A DNA stretch of 64,000 bases from positions 1 through 64,000 of IMG/VR virus record IMGVR_UViG_3300036766_000185, one strand, 5' to 3'. Below, one piece after another: positions 1-8,392 of the stretch (the stretch's first letter is position 1; every line of letters begins with the position of its first letter). A program made the position numbers and the translations under genes. Origin of the DNA: a virus. A model generated the notes under the pieces. That model was not told where the DNA came from. It made no database searches and saw only the letters and a program-made list of their open reading frames with translations.

Positions 1-712
1 CGTTCGCCAATGAAGCATCGAGCGCGGGCGTTGCGGTATCAGCTAATGCGGATACCTTCTGTAACATAGCGTTGCCAAAGCTAACGCCTTTTGTTCCCTT
101 GCCCGTAATGGTTAGTCCTACATTTGTTTCTCCACTTGCTGTGAGACTAGGACTTCCACCCGTTGCCGCATTGGCGAGAGTGATTTCATTGACTGCTGAT
201 GCCGTCGCCGTTAACAGGAACAACTCGTTTCCGTTTGTATCCAAAATGCTCGTTACTAAGCGTGGGGAGATATTGAATACCAAGAGCGCTCCCGATGAAA
301 AGCCTGTCTCATCTGATGTAACTCCTGCCAATTCAGCCGAAGAAGTTGCAGCGAAAACACTAAGCTTGTTGGCGGTAACTGCTACCGTTCCAGTCGTGGG
401 AAGAGTAATAGATGACCCAGCAGCATTACCTATTAAAGTTACGTCTCCGGTTTGAATAGTTAAACTTTTCTTTAGAGCTAAAGTTCTGGCTCCATTGTCT
501 ACATCAATCGTTAATATTCTGCCAGCAGCCAGCATAGTGGAGGATACGGCTGCAAGAGTAACATCGTAGGCCGCCGAAGTATCTCTCAGACCAAAATTGG
601 TAATCGCTGTCAGAGCAAGCTTACTAGACGCGATAGCCGCTGCTGACGCTACATCTGCATCAACAATGCTATTATCTAAAATTTGCCCTGATCGTACATT
701 AGTTTGTGCCAT
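1..712 (-). CDS. Phage fibre-like structural protein, partial (C-terminus off the left edge)
   Basis: The frame opens with ATG at the right end and has no stop before the window edge, so 237 codons are visible and the true length is unknown. The product is rich in Ala, Thr, Ser and Val with no charged clusters, typical of beta-structured virion fibres. Its first residues (MAQTNVRSGQILDNSIVDAD) resemble the start of the next gene upstream (MATTQIRSAQILDGTIVAAD), so the two share an N-terminal module, probably the part that docks on the virion. The repeated 'LAN/LTA' beta-like segments fit a fibre or collar protein. The exact role (receptor binding or whisker) is inference. A strong hairpin lies between it and its upstream neighbour. 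Confidence 0.75.
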   Translation of the reverse strand, partial: MAQTNVRSGQILDNSIVDADVASAAAIASSKLALTAITNFGLRDTSAAYDVTLAAVSSTMLAAGRILTIDVDNGARTLALKKSLTIQTGDVTLIGNAAGSSITLPTTGTVAVTANKLSVFAATSSAELAGVTSDETGFSSGALLVFNISPRLVTSILDTNGNELFLLTATASAVNEITLANAATGGSPSLTASGETNVGLTITGKGTKGVSFGNAMLQKVSALADTATPALDASLAN

Positions 713-726
713 GTTTTTGTCCCTCA

Positions 727-756
727 GGGCGGGGAGCTTAAAATTGCTCCCCGCCC
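727..756. other. Strong hairpin between two fibre genes, no U-tract
   Basis: A perfect 11-bp inverted repeat (GGGCGGGGAGC / GCTCCCCGCCC) with an 8-nt AT loop lies between the stop of one fibre gene and the start of the next. Neither strand has the run of T expected of an intrinsic terminator. It may stabilise or process the structural mRNA, or act as an attenuator. A similar U-less hairpin follows the capsid gene. Confidence 0.6.
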
Positions 757-769
757 ATCAGATATTTAA

Positions 770-1462
770 TTACTTGCGATAGTCCGCCAAGAGCATATCT
801 GTTGAAATTGGCGCACTTGTGAATGTAATCGTCAGAGTAGCAAGAGTGTAGTCATTCCCACCACCCTCAGTCAGACGAAGACCATTTTTGTACACATGTA
901 GACTACCAGCAGGACTCGGAGCAAACGCGAGGGTGTAAGTAACATCCACACCATCCAAGTCTCCACTCGGAACTTCATTATCAACGAAGTTACTGGTTGT
1001 GTAAAATCCCTGATCGACAATCAACCAGGCACGTTCGTCGGTAACTGATACAATATCACCGCTAGCGGTAACGACTGTTGCTAGTGGGACGCTCCCAGCA
1101 GTAAACCCTACGAGATTGGATGAAATGACTCCAGCGTTGTTCACTTCAACGTAGCTAGTGTCATCATCTGCTAACGTCAACGTATCCGCAGAAACGTGCG
1201 TAACAGTAGCATCATTACGAATCGTTCCAGCAGCAATATCCACGTCTAGCACTCCAGCATCCGTAACGCGCAGATCAGATAGCTTTGCAACAGTAACATT
1301 GCCATTAAGAATCTTAACGGTTGTTACTGAATCGCTGGCTAACTTCCCTGCGGTAACATTCGAATCTAGAATCTTAACTGTAGTAACCGAGTCGCTTGCC
1401 AAGTCTGCGGCCACGATAGTACCGTCAAGAATCTGAGCACTACGAATTTGTGTAGTTGCCAT
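770..1462 (-). CDS. Fibre-like structural protein with shared C-terminal module
   Basis: 230 residues. The N-terminal third holds repeats of the form 'SDSVTTVKILDSNVTAGKLA', each about 19 residues, a pattern seen in phage fibre stalks. The last 75 residues ('NEVPSGDLDGVDVTYTLAFA' ... 'VYKNGLRL' ... 'TITFTSAP' ... ) match the C-termini of two other genes in the window (the 232- and 431-residue fibre proteins). That module looks like a small beta-sandwich, probably a trimeric tip or chaperone-like knob. Function as receptor-binding or accessory fibre is inferred from composition, paralogy and position among virion genes. The start follows a GAGG-type ribosome site. Confidence 0.75.
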   Translation of the reverse strand: MATTQIRSAQILDGTIVAADLASDSVTTVKILDSNVTAGKLASDSVTTVKILNGNVTVAKLSDLRVTDAGVLDVDIAAGTIRNDATVTHVSADTLTLADDDTSYVEVNNAGVISSNLVGFTAGSVPLATVVTASGDIVSVTDERAWLIVDQGFYTTSNFVDNEVPSGDLDGVDVTYTLAFAPSPAGSLHVYKNGLRLTEGGGNDYTLATLTITFTSAPISTDMLLADYRK

Positions 1463-1475
1463 TTATTGTCTCCTC

Positions 1476-1778
1476 TTACTTTCTATTTTTCTTTTCTTCA
1501 ATTTCAGAGATATTTTTCATTCCCGCCCCATGACACGTTGGGCATTGTGTATAGCCGTTGCGGAGATTGCTTTTGCAAGCACATTTTTCAAGTAGTCCGT
1601 CTTTCTCTAGTTCCGCAAACAGCTTTTGAAGCTTTGTATAAAACGAATCCATTACTACCTTCTTAAAATATTTGTATGCCTTTTGGTCTCTATCTAGTTT
1701 GTATTCTCCTAGGTCAAGAATAGTCTTCATTACATCAAGATAAGCTAGAAAGATTTGTTCTGCCAGATTCTTTTTCAT
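1476..1778 (-). CDS. Small protein with CxC...CxxC zinc-binding motif
   Basis: 100 residues from the ATG that overlaps the stop of the upstream gene as TAATG; a GGAAGG ribosome site lies six bases before it, so this ATG is preferred over one six bases earlier. The N-terminal two thirds is helical and charged. The C-terminal third carries CAC...CPTCHGAG, with the second pair matching a half DnaJ-type zinc finger (CxxCxGxG). I do not recognise the family. It may be an accessory virion or regulatory protein; the zinc site is visible, the role is not. Confidence 0.7.
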   Translation of the reverse strand: MKKNLAEQIFLAYLDVMKTILDLGEYKLDRDQKAYKYFKKVVMDSFYTKLQKLFAELEKDGLLEKCACKSNLRNGYTQCPTCHGAGMKNISEIEEKKNRK

Positions 1779-2056
1779 TAGCATCCTTCCTCCGATGAGT
1801 ATGGAGGTTCTGCTTCTTTTAACAAATCTTTAAATAAAGACTCCAAATCTGTTTTGCTTAGTTCCTCTAGATTTTTATTTCCGTGCAGAAAATAGTGTCC
1901 TACAATCTCTGTAAAAGCGGTCATTAATTTAACAAGAGGTTCATGTTTCTTCCATTTGACAACAATCGCTCGCTCATCGACGTTAGTATCTAGATCGTCA
2001 ATATATCTGATTACCAAATGATCTCCTACGATCTCTGCACGAGTAATTGATACCAT
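1778..2056 (-). CDS. Hypothetical protein between HNH gene and zinc protein
   Basis: 92 residues, acidic, with a predicted beta-rich N-terminal half and helical C-terminal half (LEELSKTDLESLFKDLL). No recognised domain, signal peptide or membrane segment. It is coupled to its downstream neighbour by TAATG and starts one base after the HNH gene ends, so all three are probably translated from one mRNA. The TTGACA visible just before its ATG is not followed by a convincing -10 box. Confidence 0.65.
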   Translation of the reverse strand: MVSITRAEIVGDHLVIRYIDDLDTNVDERAIVVKWKKHEPLVKLMTAFTEIVGHYFLHGNKNLEELSKTDLESLFKDLLKEAEPPYSSEEGC

Positions 2057-2057
2057 G

Positions 2058-2480
2058 TCAAGATCCCGCGCTTAATTTCGACACAAAATGTGCTACAACC
2101 TTGTGGCAGTGATGAACAAATTCATCTGCACTGAGTAGTCTCTTAGCGTAGTTGCAGTTGCGGCAACAGGAAACTACATTGTTCAATGTATACCCAATTG
2201 AGGAATCGATTCGGTCTAGCCCAACAACATTTAATTGCTCCCCACAGTAGTAACAGACTTGGTCTGCAAATGTGAGATATTGCTTAAGTGTAAGAGCAAA
2301 TGCGATTCCGCGCACTTTCGCTTGCGCTTTACATTGTCCATATCTACACCTGGGAGTGAGTCGCTGTTTTGCTCTCTGCGCCTTCCCTTTAAAACTACTC
2401 CTGTACTTCTTCTCCGCCCTACGATGCACGTCTGGATGAGCTTTCTGATATCGAGTAATCCAAGGCGGAGTTGGCATCAT
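2058..2480 (-). CDS. HNH homing endonuclease
   Basis: 140 residues. The core is a classical zinc-stabilised HNH (His-Me) nuclease: CYYCGE, then LDRIDSSIGYTLNNVVSCCR, then CNYAKR near residues 75-115. The N-terminus is basic and rich in Arg and Lys, fitting DNA binding. Such genes are usually free-standing homing endonucleases that cut a cognate allele and spread. Its ATG overlaps the stop of the connector gene (TAATG), directly behind that gene, and a second HNH gene lies on the connector's other side. Catalytic activity is inferred from the intact motif. Confidence 0.85.
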   Translation of the reverse strand: MMPTPPWITRYQKAHPDVHRRAEKKYRSSFKGKAQRAKQRLTPRCRYGQCKAQAKVRGIAFALTLKQYLTFADQVCYYCGEQLNVVGLDRIDSSIGYTLNNVVSCCRNCNYAKRLLSADEFVHHCHKVVAHFVSKLSAGS

Positions 2481-3382
2481 TATACTCCTAGCTTTTTGTG
2501 TCTTTTAAGAATTTCGTGAGCCTGCAAATCTAAATATTTAATTAGACCCGCATACGGCATCTCTCCGTAATTCTTACTCACCCCATCCATGTTAATAGAA
2601 GTTGCACCAGATGATTGAAAGATACCCTTGTCTTTAAGCACGTAGATGGCAGCTAGCGACGCGGTGGCATCTGTTATCTCAAGCGGCAGACTGCCACGAT
2701 CAAGTCCTGTCAGATCGTCGGCTTTAGTGGGATCTGAGTACCCATACACATATCGTACACGAACATTTTGCGTTCCGCCAAGAAAACTGTAGTTCCAAAA
2801 CGGGACTGCTTGTCCCTCTAGGAACAAAATGCGCGGAGGGATCGTTAGAGTTCCTAGTGAAGTGTTTACGAAGAGATCAGACTTCCCGTACTGCGTCGTG
2901 CTATTACTAAAATTCGCTGTCTGATTCGCCTCCAGAGCATCTTGATTTTTAAATCCCAAGGCTACATCGTAAACATAGTCAATAGAAACTGGAATGTCAG
3001 CGCTTGTTAATGCAGCATTTTTCGGGTCAACTCCCCCGCCACGAGCCACTTTAATGCCAAGTCCATTGGTAGTAGAAACGTAGAACCAACGCTTGAATTG
3101 GTACCACTGAGCAGAAGGGATTAAATAAAGCGTAACGTTCAAGACCTCTCGAATTGGATAATGACGAAGATGAAGCATCTGAGTTCCAGTTCCGTTATAG
3201 AACTCCTCGGTCTCAGTAGCGTCAAAGTTCGCCCCGCACCCTGAGTCCACGTCCCGTTGAGACCAGGGAATATAATGAGAGGTTATCTTAGAAATAAGTG
3301 AATCTGGGATATCACTCACATCCAGACCGAGAAGCTTGGCTCGCACATCAGCCTCGGTACAATAGGGAAAGCTTAGCGCCAT
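2480..3382 (-). CDS. Head-tail connector/adaptor-like protein
   Basis: 300 residues. The opening 'MALSFPYCTEADVRAKL' followed by helices, and the closing helices that begin 'PLEITDATASLAAIYVLKDK', resemble the helical connector proteins that sit below the portal (HK97 gp6 / SPP1 gp15 class), here with a long beta-rich insertion in the middle. In that family the protein forms a ring that joins head to tail. The assignment rests on this pattern and on its place among structural genes, not on a clear signature motif. It is sandwiched between two HNH endonuclease genes, and the one upstream starts with a similar 17-residue stretch. An alternative is a minor tail or collar protein. Confidence 0.55.
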   Translation of the reverse strand: MALSFPYCTEADVRAKLLGLDVSDIPDSLISKITSHYIPWSQRDVDSGCGANFDATETEEFYNGTGTQMLHLRHYPIREVLNVTLYLIPSAQWYQFKRWFYVSTTNGLGIKVARGGGVDPKNAALTSADIPVSIDYVYDVALGFKNQDALEANQTANFSNSTTQYGKSDLFVNTSLGTLTIPPRILFLEGQAVPFWNYSFLGGTQNVRVRYVYGYSDPTKADDLTGLDRGSLPLEITDATASLAAIYVLKDKGIFQSSGATSINMDGVSKNYGEMPYAGLIKYLDLQAHEILKRHKKLGV

Positions 3383-3383
3383 C

Positions 3384-3968
3384 TTATCTCTCCTTAATGC
3401 ATGAACACGTAGGACAGTGCTTCATATCTATAGATCTAACTCCCGCGGGCTGCACTTTGTGCCAAAGTTCTAGATTCTCGATTCGATTGTCAGAACGAAT
3501 TCCGTTCTGATGATGCACATTCTCGTGGGGCAAAAGAGGGCGTCCTAACTGTTGCTCCATCATCAACCTATGCAGGGGAACGTATTTGCCGTTTATTCTG
3601 GTCTTAATATATCCGTAACCCGTGTCCACCAGGCCGTTCCCAAGTGTCCGTTCTCTCCAATCTTGAGGAAGACTCTCAAGAGGTTTTAAGCTCTGCCCTT
3701 TACGTTGCTGTGTCCAATGCCCGTTGCATAATGTATGCGCGATGGCGGGCTTAGAGCACCCTACAAAGCTGCACGATCTTCCAGAGTTTATTCTCCAACT
3801 GTTAATAGGTTTTAACTCATGCCCCGCTCGCAATTGATAAGCATGCGCGGGACATAGCAGGTAGTGAGTTGCGGGTCTATTGCACTCCGGACCTGTGCAC
3901 GTCTTTCCTTTGTTGACGCATTTCTTTTTCACGTCGTTTTCAGTTGCGTATAAGTAACTCAGAGCCAT
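3384..3968 (-). CDS. HNH endonuclease with a connector-like N-terminal leader
   Basis: 194 residues from the ATG preceded by GGAGG. It has two zinc-knuckle-like repeats ([19 protein letters not shown] and [19 protein letters not shown], residues about 22-75), then an HNH nuclease core ([38 protein letters not shown]), the layout of phage-type HNH homing enzymes. Its first 17 residues, [17 protein letters not shown], are unlike an endonuclease and resemble the start of the connector gene that follows (MALSFPYCTEADVRAKL). This could be a remnant of a second connector copy into which the endonuclease inserted. Nuclease assignment is strong; the history is inference. Confidence 0.8.
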   Translation of the reverse strand: MALSYLYATENDVKKKCVNKGKTCTGPECNRPATHYLLCPAHAYQLRAGHELKPINSWRINSGRSCSFVGCSKPAIAHTLCNGHWTQQRKGQSLKPLESLPQDWRERTLGNGLVDTGYGYIKTRINGKYVPLHRLMMEQQLGRPLLPHENVHHQNGIRSDNRIENLELWHKVQPAGVRSIDMKHCPTCSCIKER

Positions 3969-4036
3969 TACGACTTTCCTCCGCAAGGATTAAACATTAA
4001 GTTACACTGATGTATAGGTGATATTGACTGTGATTT

Positions 4037-4144
4037 TCAGGGTGAAAGCTGAAGTCTTTGTAATTGCCTGTCCATCAATTCCATGCCAGAGCGGTAGATC
4101 TGTGCGCCCTGCATGATATTACCACACCCACACGGATTGAACAT
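4037..4144 (-). CDS. Possible 35-residue coupled ORF
   Basis: A short frame, MFNPCGCGNIMQGAQIYRSG..., starts on an ATG that overlaps the stop of the upstream gene (TAATG) and ends 68 bases before the next gene. It has a CxC motif near its start and no membrane segment. Support is only position and coupling. If not coding, the stretch from 3969 to 4143 is an intergenic spacer in which I see no promoter or hairpin. Confidence 0.35.
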   Translation of the reverse strand: MFNPCGCGNIMQGAQIYRSGMELMDRQLQRLQLSP

Positions 4145-4509
4145 TATTTCTTCACCAAAAGCCAAATGATTACATTGCGTCCGTTTGTGTCTACCGCCGT
4201 CAAAATGAATCTATATTTTAATCCTACAGGGACTTCCATTTCGCCATCGGGATTTGTAATGGTAATTTCTCGTTCCCCTGGTGGTAAATAAGCTGTCTCT
4301 GCAAATTGTCCAACAATCCCCACAGTAGGATGTACAATAAATAGTTCTCCGTAATCTCCGTAACTACAATCTTTTGTAATAAGAACTACTCCAATAGGTT
4401 TAGTTCCCCAGGCAAATGTTTTATCAATGGTTATAGTGCTTTCCCCTGGGAGAATTTGCGCGAGAAGCCCACTTACATAAAGTTGGTCTGAAAATCCAAT
4501 GATAGCCAT
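4144..4509 (-). CDS. Small beta-rich virion-associated protein
   Basis: 121 residues, no recognised family. It alternates hydrophobic and polar residues in beta-like fashion (GESTITIDKTFAWGTKPIGV, REITITNPDGEMEVPVGLKY), with no signal peptide or membrane helix. Its ATG overlaps the stop of the long repeat fibre gene upstream. The location at the end of the duplicated fibre cluster suggests a fibre cap, tip or chaperone; that is inference from position. Confidence 0.65.
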   Translation of the reverse strand: MAIIGFSDQLYVSGLLAQILPGESTITIDKTFAWGTKPIGVVLITKDCSYGDYGELFIVHPTVGIVGQFAETAYLPPGEREITITNPDGEMEVPVGLKYRFILTAVDTNGRNVIIWLLVKK

Positions 4510-6134
4510 TAGACTACCTCCGTCCAGTAAACTGTGATTACCGTATTACGATTATTGCTCAAAGGGTCGCCAGTTAGAAGCATTACATTACCTGGGTTGA
4601 TAACAAATAAAGCATCACCAATAACTTCGGTGCTATTCATGTTTTGTCCCGATTCATACCTAAAGAGGCTTGCCCCATTTGCTGTAATCGTCGGAGTCGT
4701 AAAGGTCTGAGAGATTGTCGCGGGATTTGAGGCTCCCCCAACATTTAGATTGACAGGGCTGATTGCTGTTCCATTTGCGGAGACCGTTGGGTTTGCAAAG
4801 ACTCTCCAAATACCTGAAACATTTGCTATCGTCAATCCGACATTGAGGCGAGTTATGCGAATTCGCTTTCCGCTTCCTATAGGATTCTTTAGTAGTAAAA
4901 CGGGATTAAAGGTTCCCGCCGTAGGGAGCGAAAAATCAAAAGCCAAACCAAAAGATTGTCCTAAATCAACGGCGGTAGCTGTGGATGACTGACTACTAAC
5001 TACGTTTACATCTAATGCTTGCTTTGTGCTAACAAGACTTGAGGTAATTGCATTTCCAGCACTATCAAAGAGTCCTCGAACTTGAGTTGTTAATTGTGTC
5101 TTAATTTGAGCCAGTGTTGCCTGAGTCGCAAAGTCCTTCCCCGCGAGTACCGCGAGAGTGGTCTGGGTGGCAAAGTCTTTTCCTGCAAGTGTCGCTAGGT
5201 TCCCGCCTTCTCTTGCTGGGTCGGCGGGGATTTTGTCTACGTCAGTCTTAATAAGAGCGAGTGTGGTTTCTGTTGCGAAATCTTTAGCCTCCAATGCCGC
5301 AAGTGTGGCTTCACTGGCTCTGGTGGAGAGCAACACATCTAGTTGGTCGCGCACCGATTGAACTTTCGCCTCTAGGTCATCAGTGTTGACTTCCAGGCTG
5401 TCGGTGTTATCAATAATCGACTGTAACTTGGCTTCTACGGTATCTAGTTCATCCTTGATTAAGGCAAGCGTGGTTTCTGTCGCAAAGTCCTCTGCCTCAA
5501 AGTCAGCCTTAATTGCAGCCAGGGTCGTTTCAGTGGAATAATCTTTGGCAATTAGTGTGTCTAGTTTCGCCTCAACCTCATCGACATTCAGGTTGATACT
5601 GTCCGCGTTCATGTTAATAGTATCCGCGTCCAGTCTAATTTCGGCGGTATTGGTAACAATGTCGTCGAGTTTAAGAAGGGCTGAATCTAAGTCTGCTTTT
5701 ACATCGAGTAGCGTCGCTTCAGTAGCAAAATCCTCAGCCGTGAACGTCGCTTCAGTAAGCAACGTCCCCAAAGTGGTTTCTGTGGCAAAGTCTTTACCTT
5801 CTAACGAAGACAACGTAGCTTCGGTGGCCAGCACGGACAGGTCTGTATCCAAATGTTGAAAGAGGGGTGTTAAATCTGCGCCTGTCTGTGCTGTCCCGCC
5901 CCATTTCTCTACATTCACGTCGGGGCTAACATTGATAACTGCATCTTCAACTACTAGCTCTGTATCAACCTTCAGGGCTAGTGTTCCGTCTCCTTGATCG
6001 GTTGATGCAATTGGTGCCCAGCCAATAATCTGTCCCGTACCATCAACTATAGGAAGACATAGACCTGCAAGTGATCGACCATTTCGATCAACGGGCAGAG
6101 CGGGAGGCTTGCTACCTGTTACGTCGTTAACCAT
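4509..6134 (-). CDS. Long repeat fibre protein, paralogue of the 436-residue fibre
   Basis: 541 residues. After an N-terminal head-like domain (residues 1-100; ...PVDRNGRSLAGLCLPIVDG..., then DVNVEKWGGTAQTGADLTPL) it has a stalk built of about a dozen copies of a degenerate repeat with core 'FATETTLA' and 'TLAALEAKD', interleaved with heptad segments (DTVEAKLQSIIDNTDSLEVN). This pattern suggests a trimeric coiled-coil or beta shaft. The C-terminal 180 residues are a beta-rich domain (KQALDVNVVSSQSS onward), the likely tip. The same N-terminal and stalk modules occur in the 436-residue gene upstream, with a different C-terminal domain, so the pair arose by duplication followed by tip exchange. 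Role as side or tail fibre is inferred. Confidence 0.75.
   Translation of the reverse strand: MVNDVTGSKPPALPVDRNGRSLAGLCLPIVDGTGQIIGWAPIASTDQGDGTLALKVDTELVVEDAVINVSPDVNVEKWGGTAQTGADLTPLFQHLDTDLSVLATEATLSSLEGKDFATETTLGTLLTEATFTAEDFATEATLLDVKADLDSALLKLDDIVTNTAEIRLDADTINMNADSINLNVDEVEAKLDTLIAKDYSTETTLAAIKADFEAEDFATETTLALIKDELDTVEAKLQSIIDNTDSLEVNTDDLEAKVQSVRDQLDVLLSTRASEATLAALEAKDFATETTLALIKTDVDKIPADPAREGGNLATLAGKDFATQTTLAVLAGKDFATQATLAQIKTQLTTQVRGLFDSAGNAITSSLVSTKQALDVNVVSSQSSTATAVDLGQSFGLAFDFSLPTAGTFNPVLLLKNPIGSGKRIRITRLNVGLTIANVSGIWRVFANPTVSANGTAISPVNLNVGGASNPATISQTFTTPTITANGASLFRYESGQNMNSTEVIGDALFVINPGNVMLLTGDPLSNNRNTVITVYWTEVV
5100..5870 (-). repeat. Tandem degenerate coding repeats (fibre stalk)
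   Basis: The DNA carries a series of degenerate direct repeats encoding (D)FATETTLA-like units. Similar units recur at 7330-7930. Unit lengths vary, as in fibre shafts that evolve by recombination between repeats. Confidence 0.65.
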
Positions 6135-6298
6135 CTAGCATGTCTCCATATTCGCTTTAGTTCCCATTTGATTTTACTCTTAAGCGGGAGCAAGGACCAA
6201 TGATGTGGGACAGAGCGCACTCGTCTAAAAACGAGATACGCGTGATTCCCGCGTTTGTTTCCGATTCGCACTCGCTTTTTCGTAAGGGATAAGATCAT
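6119..6298 (-). CDS. Possible 59-residue basic protein
   Basis: An ATG frame of 59 codons fills an otherwise empty 166-base gap between two fibre genes and runs 16 bases into the downstream fibre gene. The product (MILSLTKKRVRIGNKRGNHA...) is strongly basic with many Arg, Lys, His and Trp. There is no clear ribosome site, which weakens the call. If it is not coding, I see no other structure in the gap. Confidence 0.35.
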   Translation of the reverse strand: MILSLTKKRVRIGNKRGNHAYLVFRRVRSVPHHWSLLPLKSKIKWELKRIWRHARWLTT

Positions 6299-6300
6299 AT

Positions 6301-6999
6301 TTAGGCTTTAACGTATGTAACGCGAATCTTATCGCCAATTTCTGGGGGATCATTGAACGTAATCGTATCCGTAACGATAGTATAGTCTTCAGTTGCTCCA
6401 ACATCTTGGAGTAACCCGTTCACATAGACTTGCTCTGTTCCCACTTCTGGAGTATTCGCGAGCATAAACGTGTCGTTCATTCCATCTACATCTCCAGTCG
6501 GGGTCTCTCGAACAATATACTCAGAGACCAGAACAGTATTTCCTGGATCAGTTATTTCATCAAAGTATGCTAGCACATGATCAGTATTTGTGGTGTCCTT
6601 GAAATGAAGACGATCATCAGTTCCGGCCAATACCGCCCAAAGACCTGTGCTGTCTATATCATCAGGGTCAGTTGAATTGCCGAATTGCAAGATAGCTTTT
6701 GTTGTAGCACTCTCAAGAATACTTATCGAACCTGCAACAGCAATTCCCTGTAAGGCCAGGAGTAGCGTTTGTCGTGTGGTACTAAAATCACCATCAAGAG
6801 CCGTATTAGCCTCAAGAAAAAGAGCATCATCAGAACCACGTATACGCCATAGACCATCAGGCAACGCATAGTCTGTATTTCTAAAAATTACCGCAGGATG
6901 CTCTTTCTCAATACGAAGATTTGCCGTTGTTTTTCTCGGCAAAATATCTCCGTCAGTGTTAATTTTCCACTTAGAAGGCGGACTTCCTAAAATTGCCAT
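6301..6999 (-). CDS. Fibre-like protein with shared C-terminal module
   Basis: 232 residues. The N-terminal 150 residues are a beta-rich region with segments such as 'GLWRIRGSDDALFLEANTAL' and 'LQFGNSTDPDDIDSTGLWAV'. Residues about 160-232 (YIVRETPTGDVDGMNDTFML ... EQVYVNGLLQ ... DTITFNDPPE) form the same module that ends the 230- and 431-residue fibre proteins, most like the latter. A good ribosome site (GAGGTGAG) precedes the start. It lies between the two long repeat fibres, so all may assemble in one appendage. Specific function unknown. Confidence 0.7.
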   Translation of the reverse strand: MAILGSPPSKWKINTDGDILPRKTTANLRIEKEHPAVIFRNTDYALPDGLWRIRGSDDALFLEANTALDGDFSTTRQTLLLALQGIAVAGSISILESATTKAILQFGNSTDPDDIDSTGLWAVLAGTDDRLHFKDTTNTDHVLAYFDEITDPGNTVLVSEYIVRETPTGDVDGMNDTFMLANTPEVGTEQVYVNGLLQDVGATEDYTIVTDTITFNDPPEIGDKIRVTYVKA

Positions 7000-7001
7000 C
7001 G

Positions 7002-8312
7002 TTATCTCACCTCTACTACACGCACATCAATAGTTACTCCCGTCGGGGCGACTGCGTAAACAAATCCGTAGTATTTGTCAGAGCCAAATAACTGATTCCC
7101 AACAATTGGGATTCCCGTTGCAACTGTAACTGAGGGATCGAATCCAACATAGAGCGTATTAGTCGAATCTTCATGGACGATTATATACTCTTTTCTCGAC
7201 GCATCCGCCGAAAGAAGTAGAGTCGCGGGAGCAACAGAATCATCGACAGAAATTGCTGCTGGATAAGCCGCTCCAACGCGAGCTTCTTGAACTCTGACGT
7301 TAAAGTCAGCGTCAATTACATCGTTAATCTGATTTTTTAAAGCAGCGAGTGTCGTTTGTGTAGCAAAATCTACCGCCGCTAATGTATCAAGGTCGGATTT
7401 TATTGCATCTAGATTTCCGCCCGATTCTAGAGCGAGTGTTCCTAGCGTCGTTTCTGTGGCGTAATCCTTAGCAATCAATGTATCAAGTTTTGGCTCGATC
7501 TCATCAACTGCAGAAAGGATACTTGCTAGGGTTGTTTCGGTCGCAAAATCTGTTGCATTAAGAGTGTCAAGTTTGGATTTAATATCCTCCAACTTTGCCT
7601 CAACATCATCAACACTTGTTAGGACACTCGCCAAAGTAGTCTCTGTGGCGTAGTCCTTTGCGATGAGGGAATCAAGTTTAGTCTTGATATCCTCTAACTT
7701 GGATTCCAACTCATCCGTGTTGACTTCCAAGGTATCCGTGTTGTCAATGATGGACTGTAGTTTTGCTTCTACTGTGTCCAACTCATCTTTAATGTCAGAT
7801 AACGTAGATTCTGAAGCTCTTGTAGATAATGCTACATCGAGTGCCGCAAGAATAGAATCTAAGTCTGTTTTAACGTCGGATAGCGTGGCTTCCGTCGCAA
7901 CAGTGCTTAAATCAACATCTAAGTGTTGAAAGAGAGGTGTAAGGTCAGCACCTGTTTGCGCGGTTCCGCCCCACTTTTCCACATTAACATCTGTGAGGGG
8001 AGCCGCAGCCATGCTAACGTGAACTGTACCGTCTGGATCAGTTAACAAAAATGTGTCAGATTGAATGCCGTCGGTTGAACCAACTTTTAGATTTCCAATA
8101 TTCACTGTGTCAGCATTAAGAGTCAACTCAGTGTCAACTTTTAACTTAGCGGTTCCATTTCCAGCGTCCACCGCGGCTGCAGGAAGATATCCTAGAATCG
8201 TTCCACCATCTACGATGGGCAGCACTAATACAGAAGAAGCCCGTCCATTTTTATCATATGGAAAGGCCGCTATTTTCTTACCCTTATATTGTCCTGGATC
8301 CGTGATTGGCAT
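7002..8312 (-). CDS. Long repeat fibre protein, paralogue of the 541-residue fibre
   Basis: 436 residues. N-terminal domain residues 1-120 share 'YDKNGRASSVLVLPIVDGG' and 'VNVEKWGGTAQTGADLTPL' with the 541-residue paralogue. The stalk (residues about 130-320) repeats 'DYATETTLA', 'IKDELDTVEAKLQSIIDNTD' and related units. The C-terminal 100 residues (ARVGAAYPAAISVDDSVAP..., 'YIIVHEDSTNTLYVGFDPS') differ from the paralogue and look like a compact beta domain, a likely receptor-facing tip. Fibre function is inferred from the repeat architecture and from the adjacent virion genes. The 80 bases upstream hold only a weak promoter-like pair that I do not accept. Confidence 0.75.
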   Translation of the reverse strand: MPITDPGQYKGKKIAAFPYDKNGRASSVLVLPIVDGGTILGYLPAAAVDAGNGTAKLKVDTELTLNADTVNIGNLKVGSTDGIQSDTFLLTDPDGTVHVSMAAAPLTDVNVEKWGGTAQTGADLTPLFQHLDVDLSTVATEATLSDVKTDLDSILAALDVALSTRASESTLSDIKDELDTVEAKLQSIIDNTDTLEVNTDELESKLEDIKTKLDSLIAKDYATETTLASVLTSVDDVEAKLEDIKSKLDTLNATDFATETTLASILSAVDEIEPKLDTLIAKDYATETTLGTLALESGGNLDAIKSDLDTLAAVDFATQTTLAALKNQINDVIDADFNVRVQEARVGAAYPAAISVDDSVAPATLLLSADASRKEYIIVHEDSTNTLYVGFDPSVTVATGIPIVGNQLFGSDKYYGFVYAVAPTGVTIDVRVVEVR

Positions 8313-8392
8313 TTCTTCTCCTTTTTGCGCAATCGTCCGCTTTGTAGAAGTGTATTTGTAGCTTGCGTTGTACAGTCAAGACTACGCACGAT

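Noticed and set aside
2040-2066. TTGACA just before the 92-residue gene
   Set aside because: No -10 box at proper distance; the sequence is the end of the HNH gene and its stop.
8340-8372. TTGACT ... TACACT promoter-like pair upstream of the 436-residue fibre gene
   Set aside because: Spacer is 19 bases and both boxes are off consensus; unlike the four accepted promoters.
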